DNA of 64,000 nt. It comes from Firmicutes bacterium CAG:345. Its GTDB lineage: Bacteria > Bacillota_I > Bacilli_A > RFN20 > CAG-288. The notes under the pieces were generated by a model. It did not search any database and was not told where the DNA came from. It was given only the letters and a program-made list of their open reading frames with translations. Below are positions 42,495-50,261 of this stretch, piece after piece; positions within the stretch are counted from its first letter, which is position 1; each line of letters opens with the position of its first letter. Position numbers and translations under genes: made by a program. The stretch lies in NCBI GenBank assembly GCA_000433315.1, contig FR893385.1, positions 230,799 through 294,798 on the forward strand. The letters are read 5' to 3'.

Positions 42495-42505
42495 CTAAAA
42501 ATTAA

Positions 42506-44275
42506 TTAATCAACTTTAATTTCTTCACATAAAGAAGATAAAAATTCGACCATTTCAGGATCTTGACTAAAGAAAGGAGTAAGTGTTTCTTTAACCCATT
42601 TATTATAATTATTAATATAATTTATTTCATCTAAAGACAGCAAACTCTTAACAACATATTGAGTATCTATCGGGCAACAAGTTACTGTTTCAAAGGCATA
42701 ATATTTATCGCCATCACAAGTTCCATAATCTATTGTTAATAATTCGTTTTCAATACGAATCCCATACTTTCCATTCTTATAAACGCCAGGTTCTATAGTT
42801 GTAATCATACCTGGGAGCATTTTAGCACCATCATTTCTTTCAGCTACAGATTTATATCGGAATCCATTAGGTCCTTCATGTACTCCTAACATATATCCAA
42901 CACCATGACCTGTGCCGCACTTATAATCCATCATTTCGTTCCACATATTTCCACGTGCTAACATATCAATGCTTCTTCCGGTACATCCATCAATAAATAT
43001 TGCCTTACTTACATCAATAACAGACTTTAAAGTCAATGTATAATCATGAGCCAATTCTTCTGTCGGTTCGTGAAGAATAAATGTACGAGTAATATCAGTA
43101 GTGCCACCATAATATTGTCCACCACTATCAACAAGTAAAACATTTTCTTTAGAAGTAACAACCGAACATTTTTCTTCAGTTGGATCATAGTGCATTTGAG
43201 CAGCATTAGAGCCAACAGCGGAAATAGTTGTAAAGGATAATTCAAAGAATTCTTTCGATTCTCTTCTATAATTTTCCAAAATAGAGGCTAACTGATATTC
43301 TGTAAGTCCATCATCAAGATGATCATGCAAATATTTAATAAATTTAACCATAGCTATTCCATCTAATATATGAATACGGCGAATATTTTGGATTTCTATG
43401 GCATCCTTAATGCATTTCATATTAGTCGAAATATTTGGTCCGCAAACAGACTTTTTCAAAATATTAGCTAATTTTGCTGAAACTTCATTTGGATTATAAA
43501 GTGTTGGAATATATTGGCGTTCTCTTAAAAATTCTGTAATTTCATTATAATCAAGAACTTTAATATTTTTCATATCTACGCCATCAACTTTATTTTTATC
43601 GATGAAAAGATAGACACTTTCCATATCTATATAAAGGAAAGACATAAATACAGGTGTGCATGGGATATCATTTCCACGCATATTTAAAATATATGCAATG
43701 TCATTCAATGATGTAACTAAATGGGCTTCAACATTTAATTTTTTCATGAATTCACGAATATATTCAACTTTTTGTTCAAATGTATTAGCACATAATCCAT
43801 CTCTTAAATACCATATTTTATCATGAGGTAATTCAGGTCTAGAATTCAATAAATATCCTAAATCAAGATCAATAATTAAAGAAGAATCTAAATTCAAACT
43901 TTTAACAAAACCTTCAGTAACATTCATTAAATTGCAAGCAAGTGGAAACAATTCTTCACTCTTAATTAATTCTGGAACAGTAGGATATCCTGGTGTTGAT
44001 AATTTCATCAATTCAACAGAACTTCCTTTCAACTCTTCTTCAGCCTCAATAAAATAACGACCATCAGTAAATAAATATGCTTTATCCTGAGTTACCAATA
44101 AAGTTCCATCAGTTCCTAAAAAAGGACAATAATATAGTCTTTCAGCTAAATAATAAGGGGCAACATATTCAGAATTATGTGGATCACTCGGAACAATATA
44201 GTATGCCTTAATATTTCTTTTTTTCAGTTCATTTTGTAATTCTTTAAGATGACTTTCAGTAAGTTCTACTTTCAT
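42506..44275 (-). CDS. Aminopeptidase P family (M24B) Xaa-Pro aminopeptidase
   Basis: A 589-residue three-domain aminopeptidase P. Two creatinase-like N-terminal domains (LKKRNIKAYYIVPSDPHNSEY; LFTDGRYFIEAEEEL) precede a pita-bread M24 domain. Its dinuclear metal ligands are visible: Asp in LLVDSGGQYYGGTTDITRT (two Asp, ~380-395), His in GTGHGVGYMLGVHEGP (~452), Glu in TIEPGVY (~500) and Glu in GIRIENELL (~515). The length matches the long cytosolic APP form. It removes N-terminal residues before proline. It is a single minus-strand gene with its own terminator. Confidence 0.93.
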   Translation of the reverse strand: MKVELTESHLKELQNELKKRNIKAYYIVPSDPHNSEYVAPYYLAERLYYCPFLGTDGTLLVTQDKAYLFTDGRYFIEAEEELKGSSVELMKLSTPGYPTVPELIKSEELFPLACNLMNVTEGFVKSLNLDSSLIIDLDLGYLLNSRPELPHDKIWYLRDGLCANTFEQKVEYIREFMKKLNVEAHLVTSLNDIAYILNMRGNDIPCTPVFMSFLYIDMESVYLFIDKNKVDGVDMKNIKVLDYNEITEFLRERQYIPTLYNPNEVSAKLANILKKSVCGPNISTNMKCIKDAIEIQNIRRIHILDGIAMVKFIKYLHDHLDDGLTEYQLASILENYRRESKEFFELSFTTISAVGSNAAQMHYDPTEEKCSVVTSKENVLLVDSGGQYYGGTTDITRTFILHEPTEELAHDYTLTLKSVIDVSKAIFIDGCTGRSIDMLARGNMWNEMMDYKCGTGHGVGYMLGVHEGPNGFRYKSVAERNDGAKMLPGMITTIEPGVYKNGKYGIRIENELLTIDYGTCDGDKYYAFETVTCCPIDTQYVVKSLLSLDEINYINNYNKWVKETLTPFFSQDPEMVEFLSSLCEEIKVD

Positions 44276-44336
44276 ATAAACCTCTTTCTATATTCTATTT
44301 TTATTATAGACTTTTTTATAAAATCTAGATATATTT

Positions 44337-44723
44337 TCAATTATTTTTTTCATGGATAAGAAACTCTCCTAATGCTTTATCAAATGCATTGTAATAGGCT
44401 TTGCTTAAATTGTTAGCACCTAATGGAGTTCCCCCATAATGTCTTGAAATCATAACAGCAATATTTTCAATTTTATTTTTTTTCAACGCTAACATTATTT
44501 TCTCACAAACCTTTATCGGTTCACCAGAATTGCTAATATTTGTCTGTAGATTTCCATTTAAATCAATAAAATAAACCACACTTACACAATGTTTAATCGA
44601 CTTTTCTTTATTAAGCGCTTCTTCTTTTAATTGTTTCATTTCTTCTAAAGATTTAACATGGGACATCAAACAATAAAAACGTGATCTTTTCTCTTCGTAA
44701 TAACCATTATAAACTATATCCAT
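44337..44723 (-). CDS. YigZ/IMPACT (UPF0029) family protein
   Basis: A 128-residue protein with the UPF0029/Impact N-terminal domain: SGEPIKVCEKIMLALKKNKIENIAVMISRHYGGTPLGANNLSKAYYNA, equivalent to the GEP...V..RYFGG..LG...L..AY signature of YigZ. It is shorter than typical YigZ (~200) and lacks the C-terminal EF-G-like domain. The molecular role of bacterial members is unclear. It starts 2 nt after the Nudix gene, third in the EAL-Nudix-YigZ operon. Confidence 0.82.
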   Translation of the reverse strand: MDIVYNGYYEEKRSRFYCLMSHVKSLEEMKQLKEEALNKEKSIKHCVSVVYFIDLNGNLQTNISNSGEPIKVCEKIMLALKKNKIENIAVMISRHYGGTPLGANNLSKAYYNAFDKALGEFLIHEKNN

Positions 44724-44725
44724 TT

Positions 44726-45262
44726 TTAACCTTCTATAATTCTTTTTATTTCTTTAAAATTTCTTTCAAAATAATATAAATCTCTTAGATAAACAATTTC
44801 CGCTAATGTATTTTTCCTAGGATTATGTAATTCTTCTAAAAGATGATCTGGAGAAATGACAACAACATGTAGTTTTAATCTATTTTCACTTTTTGTTAAA
44901 TGAGTATCAACAAAAGTATTTATTTCGAAAAGATAAATATCTGAAACATCTATTCTATTTAATTTATAATATTCAATTCCTATCCTTCCAAAATATTTTA
45001 TAATTTTACCCCTTACTCCTATTTCTTCTTCTATTTCTCTTTTTAAGGCCTGTTCATTGGTCTCAAATTCTTCTACTCCGCCTCCTGGAGTTTCTAAATA
45101 ATCGCGTGGTCCAAAGTCATCTTTTCCATCACATTGAACCATATATAAATTGCAATTAAAATAACAAAAAGCACGAACTGTTTTCCTTATTTTATAATTA
45201 TCTAAGACAGGATATTTTGTATCTTTAATAACAGGAAAATCTAACTCAGTTAAGCTTTTCAT
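44726..45262 (-). CDS. Nudix hydrolase
   Basis: A 178-residue Nudix protein. The Nudix box G-x5-E-x7-R-E-x2-E-E-x-G is complete in GGGVEEFETNEQALKREIEEEIGV near residues 69-92, giving the Mg2+-binding helix. N- and C-terminal strands complete the fold. The nucleoside-diphosphate substrate cannot be read from the sequence. It overlaps the end of the GGDEF-EAL-like gene by 17 bp and is followed 2 nt later by the YigZ gene, so the three are translated as one unit. Confidence 0.9.
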   Translation of the reverse strand: MKSLTELDFPVIKDTKYPVLDNYKIRKTVRAFCYFNCNLYMVQCDGKDDFGPRDYLETPGGGVEEFETNEQALKREIEEEIGVRGKIIKYFGRIGIEYYKLNRIDVSDIYLFEINTFVDTHLTKSENRLKLHVVVISPDHLLEELHNPRKNTLAEIVYLRDLYYFERNFKEIKRIIEG

Positions 45263-46982
45263 ACAAAGACATTACTTTCTCACTTTTCAGCGAATCAATC
45301 TTTTCAAAAACTGATGAAGGCAGAGATACTGCTTGACTTAATAAATATTCAACACCACTTGCTAATGCAAATTCTAAATCTGCCTGAGTTAAAAGATCTT
45401 TTATAATAATTGGAACATTATATGTTTGATAACTATTCATCATCATGCGAAGATTCGCCTGAATATGGCTATCCATTTTTAAATTTTTTGTTAAATCACC
45501 TTCAAAGACAAAAAAATCAAAGTGCTTTAAAATACTATCTTCAAGTGCTGCTTCTGGAACTGATGTAAAAGATAACGCTAAAGAATATCCTTTTTTCTTA
45601 GCTGCACTAAGCAATTCTTCTAAATTAATTGTTTCATTTTCCAACATATATAATTCATCCTGATTCAAGCATAAAGAAAAATGAGACACTCTAACTTGGA
45701 AATCATTTTCTACTATGCATTGTAATATTGGCAGTGATATATAAAGAACAACTTTTTCGTTATAATGAAAAAGCATATCAATTTTTTGAAATACTATTTG
45801 CTCAATAGATGCTAATAAATTATTTGATATAGCACTTTCAACAACCTGAGTAAAATTTAAGCTTGTTCCATATGGCCTTATATCAGCAAAATATTCAAAA
45901 ACTTCCGCACTATTTGAAATAATAGCAGGGGTATAATAAATTCTTAAAGATTTATTATGAATAAGAGAAACTATTTCATTGTAATAATTTAATGAATTAT
46001 AATCAAAATTAGCTATTTCTGGACTATATAAAGCTATTCCATCTTCTTCATTTCTTTCAGCATAAATACTGAGCTCACGACATTTAGAAATATAGCTTTT
46101 AATATCAACATCTTCATTTCCAATAAATTTAGCTCCTACCGCAACACCATACTCTTCATTCAAAGAAAATGTTGCTAAGAACATGTTTATTCTTCTAACT
46201 AATGCATTTACAATTTGTAAATATTGAGAACGAGTACTAGAAAGACTATCTAAAATAACAAATTCATTTACTCCAGTAAAAGTTAAAGAACGATTTTTAG
46301 ATAAATACGGAGTAATTTTATTAACACAGCGAAGAGTTAATGCATTCAAAGTACTATTGGCACATGAAGAAACACTGCTGTTGATTGGATAAATTCTAAA
46401 CAAACAACATATTCCATGCTTTTTTACTAAAGATTGCAAAGCAGAAAACCTTATTGAAAAAGATTCATAAGAAATAATAAATCTTCTTCCACTATGCTTA
46501 TTGCTAGTTGAGGTAAGACGTGGCAAAAGATTAGATTCAATATGAATTATTTTTTCTTCTAAATTAATATGTGTTGCTTCAAGTAAAACAAATTCTTTAG
46601 AATTATATCTATTTATTTTTATATGTGCTTCAATAAATAATTTTTGATTTTTCTTATTAGAAAAAAGATTCGAAACCCATTGTTTTACATTTTCTATTGA
46701 TTCTTTATCAAATTGTTGATAAAAATCTTGCAATCCAAACTCTTTAAGAACATTCATTTTATTTTTATCAAAATATCTCACTTTATTTTCATTTAAATAA
46801 AGAATATAAATTCTAGTACTTTCACGAGCTTTCTTATTTTTATTCGGATTGCTACAAATTGTTATAATTAATAAGACAAAAAAGAAAATAAACAATATAA
46901 TAACTATAGCAATTGCAAGAATTGTCAGTTTCTCATCATGAGCTAATTCAGCTTGAAAGAATTTCAACGTAGTATTTTTCAT
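45246..46982 (-). CDS. Membrane protein with degenerate GGDEF and EAL-like domains
   Basis: A 578-residue protein with one N-terminal membrane helix (residues ~18-42, ILAIAIVIILFIFFFVLLII). The cytoplasmic part has a PAS-like or unassigned region, then a GGDEF-fold segment in which the signature is replaced by FTGVNEF. The final domain follows EAL in strand/helix order (LRIYYTPAIISNSAEVFEYFADIRPYG; VVLYISLPIL; PIIIKDLLTQADLEFALASGVEYLLSQAVSLP). The EAL, DDFG and AEGVE catalytic elements are all lost. It is most likely an inactive c-di-GMP-type receptor or scaffold, with no visible cyclase or phosphodiesterase activity. First gene of a three-gene operon. Confidence 0.62.
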   Translation of the reverse strand: MKNTTLKFFQAELAHDEKLTILAIAIVIILFIFFFVLLIITICSNPNKNKKARESTRIYILYLNENKVRYFDKNKMNVLKEFGLQDFYQQFDKESIENVKQWVSNLFSNKKNQKLFIEAHIKINRYNSKEFVLLEATHINLEEKIIHIESNLLPRLTSTSNKHSGRRFIISYESFSIRFSALQSLVKKHGICCLFRIYPINSSVSSCANSTLNALTLRCVNKITPYLSKNRSLTFTGVNEFVILDSLSSTRSQYLQIVNALVRRINMFLATFSLNEEYGVAVGAKFIGNEDVDIKSYISKCRELSIYAERNEEDGIALYSPEIANFDYNSLNYYNEIVSLIHNKSLRIYYTPAIISNSAEVFEYFADIRPYGTSLNFTQVVESAISNNLLASIEQIVFQKIDMLFHYNEKVVLYISLPILQCIVENDFQVRVSHFSLCLNQDELYMLENETINLEELLSAAKKKGYSLALSFTSVPEAALEDSILKHFDFFVFEGDLTKNLKMDSHIQANLRMMMNSYQTYNVPIIIKDLLTQADLEFALASGVEYLLSQAVSLPSSVFEKIDSLKSEKVMSLYEKLN

Positions 46983-47116
46983 GCAAATATTATACTTAAT
47001 TACTTTTATTTATTCAAAAGAAGTATATGGATTTTAACAATTATTTATCAAATTAAAATATTTTTAAAAAAACTCTTGCAATTTCAATAAACTATCTTGT
47101 ATAATCAACATTGTTC

Positions 47117-47190
47117 GCAGGTGTAGTTCAGTGGTAGAACGTAACCTTGCCAAGGTTAATATGCGGGTTCGATTCCCGTCACTTGCTCCA
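47117..47190 (+). tRNA. tRNA-Gly (anticodon GCC)
   Basis: A 74-nt cloverleaf with CCA encoded. Acceptor GCAGGTG pairs with CACTTGC. The D-arm contains AGTTCAGTGGTAGAAC. The anticodon stem TAACC/GGTTA encloses TTGCCAA with GCC at 47149-47151, and the T-arm is CGGGTTCGATTCCCG. A terminator follows. Confidence 0.97.
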
Positions 47191-47202
47191 TTAAGCAGAA
47201 AT

Positions 47203-47230
47203 AAGCAATGCGCAATGCATTGCTTTTTTT
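47203..47230 (+). terminator. intrinsic terminator after tRNA-Gly
   Basis: A 9-bp stem AAGCAATGC/GCATTGCTT with a 5-nt loop and a following T7 tract, 12 nt after the tRNA. Confidence 0.88.
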
Positions 47231-47243
47231 GTTTGCTTTTTTA

Positions 47244-47272
47244 TTGACATACCCCCATAGGGTATATATAAT
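47244..47272 (+). promoter_or_regulatory. csoR-copA promoter with CsoR operator in the spacer
   Basis: Perfect consensus TTGACA (47244-47249) and TATAAT (47267-47272) with a 17-bp spacer. The spacer contains the inverted repeat ATACCC-N5-GGGTAT (47249-47265), matching the known CsoR box (TACCC...GGGTA). CsoR binding would block RNA polymerase until Cu(I) releases it. Confidence 0.88.
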
Positions 47273-47298
47273 GATACATGTAAGGAGAAAAAAATCAT

Positions 47299-47610
47299 AT
47301 GGAATGTTGTAGTAACTACAATAAAAACGAAAAATATAAAAAAACTAAAAGAAGTGACGAAGATAAAAATAAATTAGTTACCAGAATTAATAAATTGATT
47401 GGTCAAATGAACGGAATCAAAAAAATGATTGAAGATGATAGGTATTGTGATGATATCTTAATACAATTATCCGCAATTGATAAATCTATAAAAAGTTTAG
47501 CAAATGTTATTTTAGATAACCATATGCATACATGCTTAATTGAAAATATAGAAAATGGTAACTATGAAGTTATCAATGAAATAATTGATTTATTTAAGAG
47601 GTTTCAATGA
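47299..47610 (+). CDS. csoR: Copper-sensing repressor CsoR
   Basis: A 103-residue all-helical repressor of the CsoR/RcnR family. The core RINKLIGQMNGIKKMIEDDRYCDDILIQLSAIDKSIKSL and NHMHTCL contain the Cu(I) ligands Cys (RYCDD), His and Cys (HMHTC) in the C-H-C pattern of true CsoR. The N-terminus carries an additional CC and a basic stretch. RBS AAGGAG precedes the ATG. It controls its own promoter and copA, which overlaps it by 4 bp. Confidence 0.93.
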   Translation: MECCSNYNKNEKYKKTKRSDEDKNKLVTRINKLIGQMNGIKKMIEDDRYCDDILIQLSAIDKSIKSLANVILDNHMHTCLIENIENGNYEVINEIIDLFKRFQ

Positions 47611-50138
47611 AAAAGACATTTAATATCAAAGGAATGACATGTGCAAGTTGTCAATCACATGTGCAAAAAGCTGTAGATAAACTTGAAGGAATAAACAATT
47701 GTAATGTTAATCTCTTGCAAAACAATATGTTTGTTGAATTCGATGAAAAAATATGTAGTGTAGAAAAAATAGAAAAAGCAGTCAAAGATGCTGGATATTC
47801 TGCTTCACTTCCAGAAGAAAAAATATCCGTTTCGAAAAATGAAAATAATAGCTCTCTTCGAAACCTTATCATTTCATTTATATTTCTACTATTGATCATG
47901 TATTTTTCAATGGGAAATATGATGTGGAATTGGCCTGCTCCTGATTTTCTTGATCACCATAAAAATCCTATGGGATTTGCTTTGGTTCAATTTCTTTTAG
48001 TTCTTCCTATTGTTTATATCTATAGAGGATATTTTAGTTCTGGATTTAAGAAATTGATAAAATTGCATCCTAATATGGATTCTTTAATATCTATCGGTGC
48101 CTCATTTTCATTAATTTACGGAATATTTGCTCTATTCATGATAAGTTATGGAACACAGCATATGATAAATGCCAGTCCAGAAAATTATGAATACTACCAT
48201 TCCATTGTCATGACATATCACGATTCTTTATATTTTGAAGCTGCCGGAATGATTTTAACTCTTGTCAGTTTAGGAAAATATCTTGAAGGAATTTCAAAGA
48301 AAAAAACAACTTCTGCAATTACTAAGTTAATAGATTTATCTCCAAAAAAAGCAACAATCATAGAAAATGATAAAGAAACTACAATAAATGCTTCCGACGT
48401 TAAAGAAAATCAGATTGTAATCATAAAAAAAGGTGAAATAGTACCAGTAGATGGAATTATAATCTCTGGAAGTGCTTCAATCGATCAATCAAACATAACA
48501 GGAGAATCAATTCCTGTTTTGAAAAAAGAAAATGATACTGTCTTTTCATCGACGATTATAAGTGCTGGATATATCAAAATTAAAGCTACAAAAGTCGGTG
48601 AAAACACATCGATTGCTAACATAATAAAACTAGTTGAAGAAGCCAGTAATTCTAAAGCTCCAATTTCTAAATTAGCTGACAAAGTGTCTGGTGTTTTTGT
48701 TCCAATTATTCTCGGCATAGCTCTGCTGACTTTCATAATAAATATGGTATTATCAAACAACTTTGAAACATCTTTCAATTTTGCCATCTCAGTCATTGTC
48801 ATTGCTTGTCCATGCGCTTTAGGTTTAGCAACTCCAGTAGCCATTATGGTTGGTACAGGGAAGGGTGCAGAAAATGGTCTTTTGATAAAAAATGCTGAAA
48901 TTTTAGAGAAGGCACATTTGATAAAGACTATTGTTCTTGATAAAACAGGAACCATAACCGAAGGAAAGCCTTCCGTTATTGATTTTTATCAAAGTGAAGA
49001 CGATGATTTAGATTTATATTCAATACTTTATTCCATCGAAAGTAAATCAGAACATCCTCTTGCAAAATCAATTGTTGATTATACAAAAACATTTTTTCCA
49101 AAAGAATTAGAAATAGAAAAGCTTCAATCAATCGATGGTCGTGGAATATTAGCAACCATTAAAAATGAAGAATATTATATTGGAAATTACAAATATATCG
49201 ATCAAAGTTTCCTTGAAAATGAAAAAATAAAAAATTTATATGAAGAATATTCAGACGAAGGAAAAACATCGTTAATAATCTCAAAAAACAAAAAAATAAT
49301 AGGAATTATTTCTATCAAAGATAAAGTTAAAGAAAATTCCGAACAGGCTATAAAAGAATTAAAAAATAAAGGAATCAAAGTTGTCATGTTAACTGGCGAC
49401 AATAAAAAAGTTGCTAACGCTATTGCTAAAGAAGTGGCAGTAGATGAAGTTATAGCAGAAATGCTCCCTACTGACAAACAAAAAATAATCCAAAGTTTTA
49501 AACAAGATGATAAGCATCTAGTAGCTATGGTCGGTGATGGAGTTAACGATGCTCTTGCGTTAGCGAGTGCAGATCTTGGAATAGCTATTGGGGGAGGAAG
49601 TGATGTTGCTCTTGAAACAAGTGATATCATCTTACTAAGAAATGATCTTCTTGATGTTTTAAATGTCATAGAATTATCTAAGCGCACATTATTTACAATT
49701 AAACTCGGTTTATTTTGGGCTTTTTTCTATAACATCATTTGTGTAGCAATTGCAACAGGTTTTTTCTCTTATATCAATCCATCTTTAAAAATCAACCCTA
49801 TGTTAAGCAGCATTGCAATGAGTATATCCTCAGTTAGCGTTGTCTTAAATGCATTAACAATAAATTTTTTCAAACCAAGAAAGTCTAATATTGAAAATAA
49901 AAAAATTGATAAAAATAAGGAGGAAAAAAACAATATGAAAAAAATAGTTTTATCAGTTGATGACATGATGTGTCAACATTGTGTAAATCATGTCGAAACC
50001 GCATGCAAAAATTTAACAGGAGTTAAAGATGCTAAAGCAAATTTATCCGAAAAAAATGTTGAAATAACTTGTGATGAAAGCTTAGATATAAACGAAGTAA
50101 TCGAAGCTATAAAAAAAGCCGGATATGATGCAAAATAA
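47607..50138 (+). CDS. copA: Cu(I)-exporting P1B-type ATPase CopA with C-terminal CopZ-like domain
   Basis: An 843-residue copper exporter. An N-terminal HMA domain has KGMTCASCQSH (Cys at ~12/15). The membrane part has a His/Met-rich loop (MSMGNMMWNW...DHHKNPMG), the TGES actuator, CPCALG in the ion-binding helix (~402) and DKTGTITEG (Asp ~445). GDGVNDALAL and the final MxxSS helix follow. After a lysine-rich linker (~755-775) comes a second HMA domain, DDMMCQHCVNHVE, at the extreme C-terminus. A C-terminal HMA is unusual in CopA. A perfect RBS and ATG just before it suggest a copA-copZ fusion. It is co-transcribed with csoR (ATGA-type overlap). Confidence 0.94.
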   Translation: MKKTFNIKGMTCASCQSHVQKAVDKLEGINNCNVNLLQNNMFVEFDEKICSVEKIEKAVKDAGYSASLPEEKISVSKNENNSSLRNLIISFIFLLLIMYFSMGNMMWNWPAPDFLDHHKNPMGFALVQFLLVLPIVYIYRGYFSSGFKKLIKLHPNMDSLISIGASFSLIYGIFALFMISYGTQHMINASPENYEYYHSIVMTYHDSLYFEAAGMILTLVSLGKYLEGISKKKTTSAITKLIDLSPKKATIIENDKETTINASDVKENQIVIIKKGEIVPVDGIIISGSASIDQSNITGESIPVLKKENDTVFSSTIISAGYIKIKATKVGENTSIANIIKLVEEASNSKAPISKLADKVSGVFVPIILGIALLTFIINMVLSNNFETSFNFAISVIVIACPCALGLATPVAIMVGTGKGAENGLLIKNAEILEKAHLIKTIVLDKTGTITEGKPSVIDFYQSEDDDLDLYSILYSIESKSEHPLAKSIVDYTKTFFPKELEIEKLQSIDGRGILATIKNEEYYIGNYKYIDQSFLENEKIKNLYEEYSDEGKTSLIISKNKKIIGIISIKDKVKENSEQAIKELKNKGIKVVMLTGDNKKVANAIAKEVAVDEVIAEMLPTDKQKIIQSFKQDDKHLVAMVGDGVNDALALASADLGIAIGGGSDVALETSDIILLRNDLLDVLNVIELSKRTLFTIKLGLFWAFFYNIICVAIATGFFSYINPSLKINPMLSSIAMSISSVSVVLNALTINFFKPRKSNIENKKIDKNKEEKNNMKKIVLSVDDMMCQHCVNHVETACKNLTGVKDAKANLSEKNVEITCDESLDINEVIEAIKKAGYDAK
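49935..50138 (+). CDS. CopZ-like copper chaperone encoded inside copA (candidate internal start)
   Basis: An in-frame ATG within copA would give a 67-residue HMA protein, MKKIVLSVDDMMCQHCVNHVE...KKAGYDAK. This is the size and layout of free CopZ, with the M-x-C-x-x-C copper site. AAGGAGG (49917-49923) lies 11 nt upstream of the ATG. The segment may therefore be made both as the CopA tail and as a separate chaperone. The start signal is seen directly; actual initiation is inference. Confidence 0.45.
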   Translation: MKKIVLSVDDMMCQHCVNHVETACKNLTGVKDAKANLSEKNVEITCDESLDINEVIEAIKKAGYDAK

Positions 50139-50164
50139 AAGTGGGAATATCCCGCTTTTTTTAT
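50137..50164 (+). terminator. intrinsic terminator of csoR-copA
   Basis: A stem AAAAGTGGGA/TCCCGCTTTT (one G-U pair) with a 3-nt loop and a following T-run, directly after the copA stop codon. Confidence 0.82.
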
Positions 50165-50261
50165 TATTCGCCATTTTTTATTTTATTGAAGTTATATTAT
50201 TTTTTATATATAATATTAAAGATGCACATTTTTTGTGTTGTAAAAAGAAAAGAGGTAACAA

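Noticed and set aside
47117..47190. tRNA-Gly as an integration site for the copper operon
   Set aside because: No direct repeat of the tRNA 3' end and no integrase downstream.
48485..48955. Open frame of 156 codons antisense to copA (and another of 161 codons at 49202-49687)
   Set aside because: The sense strand encodes conserved CopA motifs throughout; these frames lack RBSs and any protein-like domain.
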